Below, piece by piece: positions 1-5,413 of a stretch of 6,358 nt of DNA; the stretch's first letter is position 1; each line of letters begins with the position of its first letter. The notes beneath the pieces were generated by a model. The model saw nothing but the letters and a program-made list of their open reading frames with translations, made no database searches and was not told the origin of the DNA. The DNA lies in assembly GCA_902805985.1 (NCBI GenBank), contig CADCUW010000231.1, forward strand, positions 1 through 6,358. Reading direction: 5' to 3'. The position numbers and the translations under genes were made by a program. Source of the DNA: an uncultured Rubrobacteraceae bacterium. GTDB lineage: Bacteria > Actinomycetota > Rubrobacteria > Rubrobacterales > Rubrobacteraceae.

Positions 1-121
1 GGGCGCCGGCTTTATCTACCCTTTGTGCGGCGAGATGAGGACCATGCCGGGCCTGAGCGCCACACCCGCCGCCACGCGCATAGACATAGACGAGAACGGC
101 GAGGTCGTGGGCCTCTCGTGA
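1..121 (+). CDS. fhs: Formate--tetrahydrofolate ligase, C-terminal end (partial)
   Basis: This is the last 39 codons of a gene that begins before the window, read in frame from base 2 and ending at TGA 119-121. The peptide starts [18 protein letters not shown] and ends in [13 protein letters not shown], which matches the conserved C-terminus of formate--THF ligase (10-formyl-THF synthetase). That cytoplasmic enzyme uses ATP to join formate to THF, giving 10-formyl-THF. The catalytic and ATP-binding parts lie outside the window, so activity cannot be judged. The next gene, 39 bases on and on the same strand, is a cyclohydrolase/cyclodeaminase that would act on the following C1-THF step, which supports both calls and suggests one transcript. 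Two of the three Ile codons in this tail are ATA, unusual for a GC-rich genome. Confidence 0.9.
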   Translation, partial: GAGFIYPLCGEMRTMPGLSATPAATRIDIDENGEVVGLS

Positions 122-160
122 AGGTGCTGCCAAAAGCCGCTCGGGAGAACCCGCCGGCGG

Positions 161-781
161 GTGACCTTGACTGAGTCAGATCCGGGGCCGGATTACCCGG
201 GGCAGCCGCTCGGCGGCTTCCTGGACCTGGTCGCGTCCCGCGAGCCCGCCCCCGGCGGGGGCGCCACGGCGGCCGTGACCGTGGCCCTCGCCGCGGCCCT
301 GACGGCCATGGCCGCCCGCTTCTCGACGGAACACCTCGCCGACGCCGACGAGCTTGCCGGCAGGGCGGACGGGCTCAGGGAGGAGGTCGTCCTACTGGCG
401 CGGGCCGACGCGGCGGCCTACGGTCGCGTGCTCGATGCCCAGCGGACCCCGCGCGACGACGAAGAGGGGCGACGGCGGAAGATCCGGGACGCGCTGACGG
501 AGGCGGCGGACGTGCCGCTCTCCATCGCCGGGATCGGGGCCGAGGTGGCCGGCCTCGCGGCCCGGCTCGCCGAAGAGGGCAACCCAAACCTGCGGGGTGA
601 TGTCGTGGCCGCCGCCGTCCTGGCAGGGGCCGCGGCGCGCGCGGCGGCCACGCTCGTCGAGATCAACGTCTCGGCCGGGGCGGCCGACGACGGAAGGGTC
701 TCCCGCGCCGCGGGGCTTCGCGCTACGGCCGCCGGGGCGCAGGACGCCGCCGAAGGCGCCGGGGCGCGGGTCGGGGCTTAG
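161..781 (+). CDS. fchA: Cyclodeaminase/cyclohydrolase family protein (methenyl-THF cyclohydrolase or formimino-THF cyclodeaminase)
   Basis: A 206-residue protein, the usual size for the stand-alone cyclodeaminase family. These small, mostly helical cytoplasmic enzymes convert 5-formimino-THF to 5,10-methenyl-THF, or hydrolyse methenyl-THF to 10-formyl-THF. Visible hallmarks are the glycine-rich segment APGGGATAAV (30-39) followed by an alanine-rich helix, the DAAAYGRVLDAQRTP stretch (83-97), AADVPL (115-120), and NPNLRGDVVAAAVLAGAA (141-158), where the family usually has N-(x)-SD-x-x-VAA; here Ser is replaced by Gly before the Asp. The last 20 residues are low-complexity Ala/Gly. The GTG at 161 is the only reasonable start: the fhs stop lies upstream in the same frame and no ATG, GTG or TTG falls between. 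GGGAGA at 143-148 could serve as ribosome binding site, with a longish 12-base spacer. Placement behind fhs favours the cyclohydrolase role over histidine degradation, since no other hut gene is seen. The exact reaction is inferred. Confidence 0.85.
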   Translation: MTLTESDPGPDYPGQPLGGFLDLVASREPAPGGGATAAVTVALAAALTAMAARFSTEHLADADELAGRADGLREEVVLLARADAAAYGRVLDAQRTPRDDEEGRRRKIRDALTEAADVPLSIAGIGAEVAGLAARLAEEGNPNLRGDVVAAAVLAGAAARAAATLVEINVSAGAADDGRVSRAAGLRATAAGAQDAAEGAGARVGA

Positions 782-793
782 GAGATGGGCGAG

Positions 794-812
794 TTGTAGG
801 AACCGGTACAAT
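794..812 (+). promoter_or_regulatory. Putative promoter -10 box overlapping an interrupted palindrome
   Basis: The 70-base gap after the fchA-like gene contains an AT-richer island, rare in this window. TACAAT (807-812) matches the -10 consensus at five of six positions. It overlaps the right arm of the palindrome TTGTA-N8-TACAA (794-798 and 807-811), with ACCGGT near its centre. A regulator bound there would cover the -10 box and could control the aminomethyltransferase-oxidase-HAD group. No convincing -35 hexamer lies 16-18 bases upstream, so the promoter call rests on the -10 box and position only. Which protein would bind is unknown; the IclR regulator at 4382-5155 is one candidate. Confidence 0.35.
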
Positions 813-822
813 ATTCGTAGAC

Positions 823-855
823 ATGACCGCGAGGGGGGAAAGGATCATCCGATGA
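823..855 (+). promoter_or_regulatory. Possible 10-codon leader ORF overlapping the next start codon
   Basis: ATG at 823 opens a short frame reading MTARGERIIR that stops at TGA 853-855, overlapping the ATG (852-854) of the aminomethyltransferase gene as an ATGA junction. The ATG lies 10 bases after the putative -10 box, so a transcript from that promoter would start at or almost at this codon. It has no Shine-Dalgarno of its own, and the good one for the main gene sits inside it. It could couple translation to the main start, or be chance; ten codons carry little statistical weight. Confidence 0.15.
831..844 (+). promoter_or_regulatory. Ribosome binding site of the aminomethyltransferase gene
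   Basis: The purine run GAGGGGGGAAAGGA ends 7 bases before ATG 852, and AAGGA (839-843) sits 8 bases from it. This strong site fixes the start at 852. The reading frame stays open upstream to 597, inside the fchA-like gene, but the extra residues are an Arg/Pro-rich shadow with no family similarity. Confidence 0.7.
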
Positions 856-2150
856 CCGAGAGAAGAACGCCGCTCTACGACTTCCACTTCCGCTCGGCGA
901 GGAACGTGATCAAGGGCGGCGGGGACTTCATGTTCCCGACCTCCTACACCTCGCCCGTCGAGGAGCACCTGAACGTGCGGCGCAACGTCGGTATGCAGGA
1001 CCTCTCCACTATGGGGGAGGTGGACATAAAGGGGCCGGGGGCCGAGAGGCTGGTCAGACGCCTGCTCGTCAACGAGGTAAAGGACATGGAACCTGGCCAG
1101 CTCCGCTACTCCACGATGTGCAACGAGCGGGGTGGCATCGTGGACGACGTGACCGTCTACAAGTTCGACGAAGAGCATTTCATGATCGTCACGAGCTCTG
1201 GTCCGCGCCTGAAGACGTACCGTTGGATCTCCGAGCATGCCCAGGGCGCCAGCGCCTACGCCACCGACGTGACCGCGGGTATCGCCCTCCCGGTCGTCCA
1301 GGGCCCGCGCTCCCGGAAATTCTTGAAGACCATCGTCGAGGGCGTCGATTTGGACGGACTCCGGTTCTTCCGCTTCGCCCCTGGCCGCATCGGCGGGGTG
1401 GAGGTCCTGATCTCGCGCTCCGGCTACACCGGGGAGCTGGGCTACGAGCTCTACACCCCGGCGGAGCAGGCCGCGGTCCTGTGGGAGTTTCTCCTGAACA
1501 AGGGCCGCGAGTTCGACCTGAGGCCCTACGGGGTCGAGGCGATGCAGTCGTTGCGCATAGAGAAGAGCCTGCCCCTCTACGGCCCCGACATAAGCGAGGA
1601 CGACACCCCCTTCCACGTGGGTCTCTCGCGTTGGATCCGGCTCGAAAAACGCGACTTCGTCGGTCGCGAGGCGCTACTGCGTCTGCAGGAGAGGGGCCTC
1701 GAGAGGCGCTGGACGGGGCTCACCCTGGAGAGCGAGGTGCCGGCAACCGCGGGGGCGAAGGTATACAGCGTCGGCGACGTGGCGACCTTCCGCGAGGTCG
1801 TCGAGACCGGGGCCGAGGCCGGCGAGTACGAGGACACGCTCATGCCCGGTGATAGGCAGGTCGGGCGCGTCACCTCGAGCGCGATGGGCCACAGCTTTGG
1901 CCGGATGCTCGCGATGGCATACCTGGACACGGCCCACTCCTGGCCGGGCAACAACGTCATAGTGGAGATCAACGGCCGGCCCATCCCCGCGAGGGTCTCC
2001 CAGACACCATTCTTCGACCCCGAAAACGCGCGCATCCGGTCCGAGCCCGCTGAGGACGAGCGGCGCTCCGAGCCGCGTCCGGTGCCCACCACCAACTCCC
2101 GCCAGAACGTACCGGCCAGGCAGTCGTCCAACGGGGGCGCCGGCTCGTGA
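852..2150 (+). CDS. Stand-alone glycine-cleavage T-protein-like aminomethyltransferase
   Basis: A 432-residue protein of the GcvT/aminomethyltransferase fold, which transfers a one-carbon unit from an amine-bound methylene or methyl donor to THF. Visible family features are RTPLYDFH (5-12), the folate-domain signature QDLSTMGEVDIKGPGAERL (49-67), RGGIVDDVTVYK (93-104) with the Asp98-Asp99 pair at the site of the catalytic Asp of T-proteins, SRSGYTGELGYELYTP (188-203), the YGVEAMQSLRIEKSLPLYG region (226-244) and WIRLEKRDFVGREALL (261-276). The C-terminal barrel region includes QVGRVTSSAMGHSFGRMLAMAYLD (336-359). It is longer than ordinary GcvT (about 360-370 residues) because of an insert near 303-334 and a polar Pro/Ser/Arg/Asn-rich tail of about 40 residues (393-432) that looks disordered. 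No gcvH or gcvP lies nearby; the next gene, overlapping by 4 bases, encodes an N-methyl amine oxidase. I infer a job in amine demethylation rather than glycine cleavage. A DmdA-like (DMSP) role cannot be excluded but nothing here supports it. ATA encodes at least four Ile residues. Confidence 0.85.
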   Translation: MTERRTPLYDFHFRSARNVIKGGGDFMFPTSYTSPVEEHLNVRRNVGMQDLSTMGEVDIKGPGAERLVRRLLVNEVKDMEPGQLRYSTMCNERGGIVDDVTVYKFDEEHFMIVTSSGPRLKTYRWISEHAQGASAYATDVTAGIALPVVQGPRSRKFLKTIVEGVDLDGLRFFRFAPGRIGGVEVLISRSGYTGELGYELYTPAEQAAVLWEFLLNKGREFDLRPYGVEAMQSLRIEKSLPLYGPDISEDDTPFHVGLSRWIRLEKRDFVGREALLRLQERGLERRWTGLTLESEVPATAGAKVYSVGDVATFREVVETGAEAGEYEDTLMPGDRQVGRVTSSAMGHSFGRMLAMAYLDTAHSWPGNNVIVEINGRPIPARVSQTPFFDPENARIRSEPAEDERRSEPRPVPTTNSRQNVPARQSSNGGAGS

Positions 2151-3415
2151 GCGTCACCTACTCCGGACGCTACGACGCCATCGTCGTCGGCGTGGGCGGG
2201 ATGGGGAGCGCCGCCTCCTACTACCTCGCCCGGCGCGGCAAGCGGGTGCTGGGTCTCGAGCGGTTCGGCCTCCCGCACGCGATGGGCTCCTCCCACGGCC
2301 ACACCCGGATCATCCGGCTCGCCTACTACGAGCACCCCTCCTACGTGCTGCTGCTCCGGCGCGCCTACGAGCTGTGGCGCGAGATCCAGAAGACCGCTGG
2401 CGAGCGGCTGCTCTACACGACCGGGTCGGTTGACTCGGGCCCCGAGGACTCGTGGGTCTTCAAGGGCTCCTGGGAGTCGTGCAGGCTGCACGATTTGCCC
2501 CATGAGGTCCTGACCGGCTCGGAGCTGCATCGCCGCTACCCCGGCTACCGCCTGCCCGACGACCACCTGGCCCTCGTGCAGCCGGACGGCGGGTTCCTGG
2601 CGCCGGAGAAGTGCATAGTCTCCTACGTGACGGCCGCGCAGGCGCAGGGGGCCGAGATCCACGCCCGCGAGAGGGTCCTCGAGTGGGAGCCGCTCGAGGG
2701 CGGGGTGCGGGTCCGCACCGACCGCGGCTCCTACGAGGCGGACAAGCTCGTCGTAACCGCGGGCGCCTGGGACGGGGAGCTCGTGGACGTGCTCGACGGC
2801 CTCGCCGTCCCCGAGCGGCAGGTCCTCGCCTGGCTGCAGCCGACCCGACCCGAGCGCTTCCGGCCAGAGAACTTTCCCGTCTTTAACCTGCTCGTGGACG
2901 AGGGGCGCTTCTACGGCTTCCCGGTGCACGGCGTCCCCGGCTTCAAGTTCGGGAAGTACCACCACCTCGAAGAGGTCGTAGACCCCGATACCCTCGACCG
3001 CGAGGCGCACGATTACGACGAACAACTGCTGAGGGACTTCGCCGAGCGCTACTTTCCCGACGGCTGCGGGCCGACGATGGACCTGCAGACCTGCATGTTC
3101 ACCAACACGCCGGACAACCACTTCGTTATCGACGTGCACCCCGACTACGAGCAGGTCTCGTTCGCCTCGCCGTGCTCGGGTCACGGCTACAAGTTCGCGA
3201 GCGTGATAGGCGAGATCATGGCCGACCTGGCCGACACCGGCATAACGCGCCACGACATAAGCCTCTTCCGCCTCGACCGCCTGACAGAGCCCACCCACCG
3301 CCCGTCCTCCGCCCCGCCGCCGATAACCCAGGGGCAGGCCAACGGGCAGGTCCACGAGCGAAACGGCCACTCCCGCTCCTTCCCGCGGGTGCCGGACGTG
3401 CGACCGTTCTGGTAG
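2147..3415 (+). CDS. Monomeric sarcosine oxidase / N-methyl amino acid oxidase-like flavoprotein
   Basis: A 422-residue FAD oxidase of the MSOX/MTOX (SoxA/SolA) family, which oxidises secondary N-methyl amines to an imine with transfer of electrons to O2. Seen in order: the dinucleotide-binding motif GVGGMG (15-20) with Glu38 in GLERF; GSSHGHTRIIR (48-57), matching the MSOX segment holding active-site His45 and Arg49 (His50 and Arg54 here); FYGFP (255-259) with the Tyr254 equivalent; KYHH (270-273) with the His269 equivalent; QTCMFTNTPDNHFVID (314-329), in which Cys316 is the counterpart of the MSOX residue bound covalently to FAD; and SGHGYKFASVIGE (344-356), in which Lys349 matches the oxygen-activating Lys348. 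All key residues are present, so it is probably active. The C-terminus carries an extra ~40-residue tail (380-422), rich in Pro, Ser and polar residues and ending in FW. The GTG start overlaps the upstream stop as GTGA, with GGGGG (2133-2137) nine bases ahead, so translation is probably coupled. The substrate (sarcosine, N-methyltryptophan or another N-methyl compound) is not determined. Confidence 0.88.
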   Translation: MSVTYSGRYDAIVVGVGGMGSAASYYLARRGKRVLGLERFGLPHAMGSSHGHTRIIRLAYYEHPSYVLLLRRAYELWREIQKTAGERLLYTTGSVDSGPEDSWVFKGSWESCRLHDLPHEVLTGSELHRRYPGYRLPDDHLALVQPDGGFLAPEKCIVSYVTAAQAQGAEIHARERVLEWEPLEGGVRVRTDRGSYEADKLVVTAGAWDGELVDVLDGLAVPERQVLAWLQPTRPERFRPENFPVFNLLVDEGRFYGFPVHGVPGFKFGKYHHLEEVVDPDTLDREAHDYDEQLLRDFAERYFPDGCGPTMDLQTCMFTNTPDNHFVIDVHPDYEQVSFASPCSGHGYKFASVIGEIMADLADTGITRHDISLFRLDRLTEPTHRPSSAPPPITQGQANGQVHERNGHSRSFPRVPDVRPFW

Positions 3416-3442
3416 ACCGGTTTGGGGGGGCGAGGCCGCGAG

Positions 3443-4210
3443 GTGGGGGTCGATGCGCGGGGTGGCGTTATAAGACTCGACGATTTCAACACGCTGACGT
3501 TCGACGTGGTGGGCACGCTTATAGATTTCGAGACCGGGATCCTGGACTGGTTCCGGCCCGTGCTGGGGCGGCACGGGGTGTCGAAGAGCGACGAAGAGAT
3601 CCTCTCCGCCTTCGCGGCGGCCGAGGACGGATACCAGAGTGAGACCCCGGAGAAGCCTTTTACCGAGATGCTGCCTCTTATCTACCGAGAGATGGCCTCC
3701 GGTTGGGGCATCGAGCCCCGCGAGGAGGACGCCGAGGGTTTTGGGGACTCCATCCGGTCTTGGCCTACCTTCCCCGACACGGTGGGGGCGCTCGAGGAGC
3801 TCGGGACGCGGTACCGGCTCGTGGCCGTAACGAACGCCGACGCGTGGGCGCTGGGGCACATGAGCGCGAACATGGGGGACCCGTTCCAGGAGAGGGTCAC
3901 CTGCGACGAGGTGGGGGTGAACAAGCCGAGCCCCAGGGTGTTCGAGCACGTTCTTGACAAGCTCGCCCCGGCCGGCGTGGGGAAGAGAGACATCCTCCAC
4001 ACGGCCCAGAGCCAGTACCACGACATCGCCCCGGCGACGGAGATGGGGCTGGCCACGATGTGGATCGAGCGCCGCCACGGCAAGAACGGCTTCGGCGCCA
4101 CCCCGAGACCCGAAGAGGTCGTCACCCCCACCTTCCACGCCACCGGCATGGCCGACTTTGTCCGCCAGGTGCGGGAGGAACAGCAACCCCGGGGAGCCAC
4201 CCGTCCGTGA
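3443..4210 (+). CDS. HAD superfamily hydrolase, type II haloacid dehalogenase-like
   Basis: A protein of about 255 residues with a Rossmann HAD fold and a helical cap. Motif I is TFDVVGTL: the nucleophile Asp21 is present but the second Asp of the phosphatase DxDxT motif is Val, as is usual in haloacid dehalogenases rather than phosphatases. Motif II is VAVTNAD (Thr130-Asn131), motif III is NKPSPRVFEH (Lys161), and motif IV is HTAQSQYHDIAPATEMGL (Asp194), a form common in proteins annotated as haloacid dehalogenase type II. I do not see the Arg-rich halide-binding helix near residue 40 of true L-2-haloacid dehalogenases, and the usual Tyr after motif III is Phe, so dehalogenation is doubtful and the substrate unknown. 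I chose GTG 3443 because GAGG (3432-3435) lies 7 bases upstream and it leaves a normal N-terminus; TTG 3422 would add 7 residues of low-complexity Gly/Arg. The gene begins 27 bases after the oxidase stop, so it probably shares its transcript. Confidence 0.8.
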   Translation: MGVDARGGVIRLDDFNTLTFDVVGTLIDFETGILDWFRPVLGRHGVSKSDEEILSAFAAAEDGYQSETPEKPFTEMLPLIYREMASGWGIEPREEDAEGFGDSIRSWPTFPDTVGALEELGTRYRLVAVTNADAWALGHMSANMGDPFQERVTCDEVGVNKPSPRVFEHVLDKLAPAGVGKRDILHTAQSQYHDIAPATEMGLATMWIERRHGKNGFGATPRPEEVVTPTFHATGMADFVRQVREEQQPRGATRP

Positions 4211-4243
4211 GGGTTACCCGGGAAAGAGACCGATGTTCGCGGC

Positions 4244-4290
4244 CCTCTCGGGGGACGCTTCCGGCGTGGACGGCGAGGCCCCCCGAGTGG
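4244..4290 (+). repeat. Inverted repeat in the HAD-IclR gap
   Basis: Arms CCTCTCGGGGG (4244-4254) and CCCCCGAGTGG (4280-4290) pair over 10 bp with one T-T mismatch. The 25-base interior contains a small ACGC/GCGT hairpin (4255-4258, 4264-4267). It sits 34 bases after the HAD stop, in the 171-base gap before the IclR gene. No T-run follows, so it is not a classic intrinsic terminator; it may end or stabilise the upstream transcript, act as a regulatory site, or be incidental in GC-rich DNA. The rest of the gap shows GGGTTACCC (4211-4219, a 9-base palindrome) and no gene. Confidence 0.3.
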
Positions 4291-4368
4291 CGTCGGGCTG
4301 GTTCTGATGCTTGGGAGATGGCGCGTCCCCGCGCGCGGTCCGTTCGGGTTCGGCCTCGGGGCGCTGTG

Positions 4369-4374
4369 TAGAAT
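4369..4374 (+). promoter_or_regulatory. Putative -10 box of the IclR gene, suggesting a leaderless mRNA
   Basis: TAGAAT matches the -10 consensus at five of six positions and follows TGTG, close to an extended -10. Only 7 bases separate it from ATG 4382, so transcription would begin on or next to the start codon. The gene has no properly spaced Shine-Dalgarno (GAGG at 4375-4378 is only 3 bases from the ATG), as expected for a leaderless message, a common arrangement in actinobacteria. No clear -35 hexamer is seen. If correct, it also rules out the upstream in-frame ATGs at 4307 and 4373. Confidence 0.4.
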
Positions 4375-4381
4375 GAGGCCC

Positions 4382-5155
4382 ATGGAGACCGCCAACCGCA
4401 GGAACGGCTTTGTCCAATCGGTGGACCGGGCGATCACGGTCATGGAGTTCCTGTCGCGGCGGGGGTGGTCCGGGGTGACGGAGGTTTCCAGGGAGCTCGA
4501 GATCCACAAGTCCACCGCGTACCGCCTGCTCACGACGCTGAGGGACCGGGGCCTGGTCGAGCAGGACGCCGCCACAGAGAAGTACCGGCTGGGGTTCGGC
4601 CTGATCGCGCTCGCCAGCTCCGTGACGGCGGACCTGGACGTCGCGCGTTGCTCCCGGCCGGTCTGCGACAGGCTGGCCGAGCGGACGCTGGAGACGGTGA
4701 CCGTCGCCGTCTTAGAGGGCGACGACGGGGTCATCATCTACCAGAGCAACTCCGGGTCTTCCGCGCTGAGCGTCAGCTGGGAGGGCCGGCACACGCCCCT
4801 GCACGCCACGGCGGCGGGCAAGATCTTTCTGCACTACATGCCGGAGGACCAGCGACGCCGCCTGCTCAGGAGGCAGCTGCAGCGCTACACACCGAACACC
4901 GTCACGAAACCCGCGGCCCTCCAGGAGGAGCTACGAGCCAGTAGCGAGACGGGCTACTGGCACACCGTCGAGGAGCTAGAGGAAGGGCTCAACGCGGTCG
5001 CCGCGCCGATCCGCTGCGCAAACGGCGCGGTGGTGGCCGCCGTGAGCGTGTCTGGGCCGGCCTTCCGGCTGCCGGAGAACTCCTTCGAGGAGGTCGGCGG
5101 GCACACCGTCGAGGCCGCGGCGGAGATCTCGCGCTGCCTCGGGCTCCGCACCTAG
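4382..5155 (+). CDS. IclR-family transcriptional regulator
   Basis: A 257-residue protein, the typical IclR length. The N-terminal winged helix-turn-helix spans about 10-70: SVDRAITVMEFL (13-24), then GVTEVSRELEIHKSTAYRLL (31-50) with the recognition helix, then LRDRGLVEQDAATEKYRLG (53-71) as the wing. The C-terminal effector domain shows the usual TPLHATAAGKIFLHYMP (138-154), the GYWHTVEELEEGLNAVAAPI segment (191-210) and GAVVAAVSVSGPAFRL (215-230). IclR proteins bind palindromic operators as dimers or tetramers and respond to small metabolites through this domain. I chose ATG 4382 because the conserved region begins shortly after it and a -10 box lies just upstream; ATG 4307 would add 25 residues unlike the family and has no ribosome binding site. 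The gene follows the aminomethyltransferase-oxidase-HAD group on the same strand and converges with the amidase gene, so it may control either. The effector is unknown. Confidence 0.9.
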   Translation: METANRRNGFVQSVDRAITVMEFLSRRGWSGVTEVSRELEIHKSTAYRLLTTLRDRGLVEQDAATEKYRLGFGLIALASSVTADLDVARCSRPVCDRLAERTLETVTVAVLEGDDGVIIYQSNSGSSALSVSWEGRHTPLHATAAGKIFLHYMPEDQRRRLLRRQLQRYTPNTVTKPAALQEELRASSETGYWHTVEELEEGLNAVAAPIRCANGAVVAAVSVSGPAFRLPENSFEEVGGHTVEAAAEISRCLGLRT

Positions 5156-5210
5156 GGAGTTCGCAGAAGCGCCCTGCCTCGACCTCCAGACGCTTCGGCC
5201 TCCACCCCCG

Positions 5211-5251
5211 GTGGGACCCAAAACCCCGACTCCGACGGGTTTCGGGCCCAC
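5211..5251 (+). repeat. Imperfect hairpin downstream of the IclR gene
   Basis: Left arm GTGGG (5211-5215), bulged A5216, CCC (5217-5219), A-C mismatch, AAACCC (5221-5226); a 10-base loop; right arm GGGTTT (5237-5242), C5243, GGG (5244-5246), CCCAC (5247-5251). This gives 14 base pairs, 56 bases after the IclR stop. No T-run follows, so it could be a Rho-independent-like end without U-tail, an mRNA 3' stabiliser, or a protein site. Confidence 0.35.
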
Positions 5252-5339
5252 AGCACCGGCCGCAACCGGGAGGGGTTCGTGAGGGGCTACGGTGAACGCG
5301 CCATTCTTTGGCCGCGCTGTCGCGGTGGAAGAACGAACG

Positions 5340-5371
5340 CGGGCCTCGGAGGAGCAATCCTCCGAGGCCCG
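5340..5371. terminator. Intrinsic terminator between convergent genes, probably bidirectional
   Basis: A perfect 13-bp stem, GGGCCTCGGAGGA (5341-5353) with TCCTCCGAGGCCC (5358-5370), closes a GCAA tetraloop; C5340-G5371 adds a fourteenth pair. On the plus strand the stem is followed after 9 bases by a T-rich stretch (TCTTTCTGTTCG, 5379-5390). On the minus strand it is followed by GTTCGTTCTTCC (complement of 5328-5339). Both tails are T-rich but interrupted. It lies 42 bases past the amidase stop and 184 past the IclR stop, so it fits best as the amidase terminator that also stops read-through from the IclR side. Confidence 0.8.
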
Positions 5372-5413
5372 TCTACGGTCTTTCTGTTCGTTGACAGCTA
5401 GGTGCTCAAAGCT

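Noticed and set aside
597..851. N-terminal extension of the aminomethyltransferase frame into the fchA-like gene
   Set aside because: The extra 85 residues are an Arg/Pro-rich shadow, the T-protein similarity begins right after 852, and a strong ribosome binding site precedes 852.
852..2150. Calling this gene gcvT of a glycine cleavage operon
   Set aside because: No gcvH or gcvP is nearby, the protein is about 60 residues longer than usual and it is coupled to an amine oxidase, so the gene symbol would mislead.
1577..4186. Very long minus-strand open frame (869 codons) across three plus-strand genes
   Set aside because: It mirrors the genes on the other strand and arises from strong third-position G/C bias; the peptide is Val/Gly/His/Arg-rich with no family motif.
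5279..5401. Possible 40-codon small protein from GTG 5279 in the convergent gap
   Set aside because: It has an upstream AGGGG but runs straight through the terminator hairpin and shows no recognisable sequence; the open frame is likely chance.
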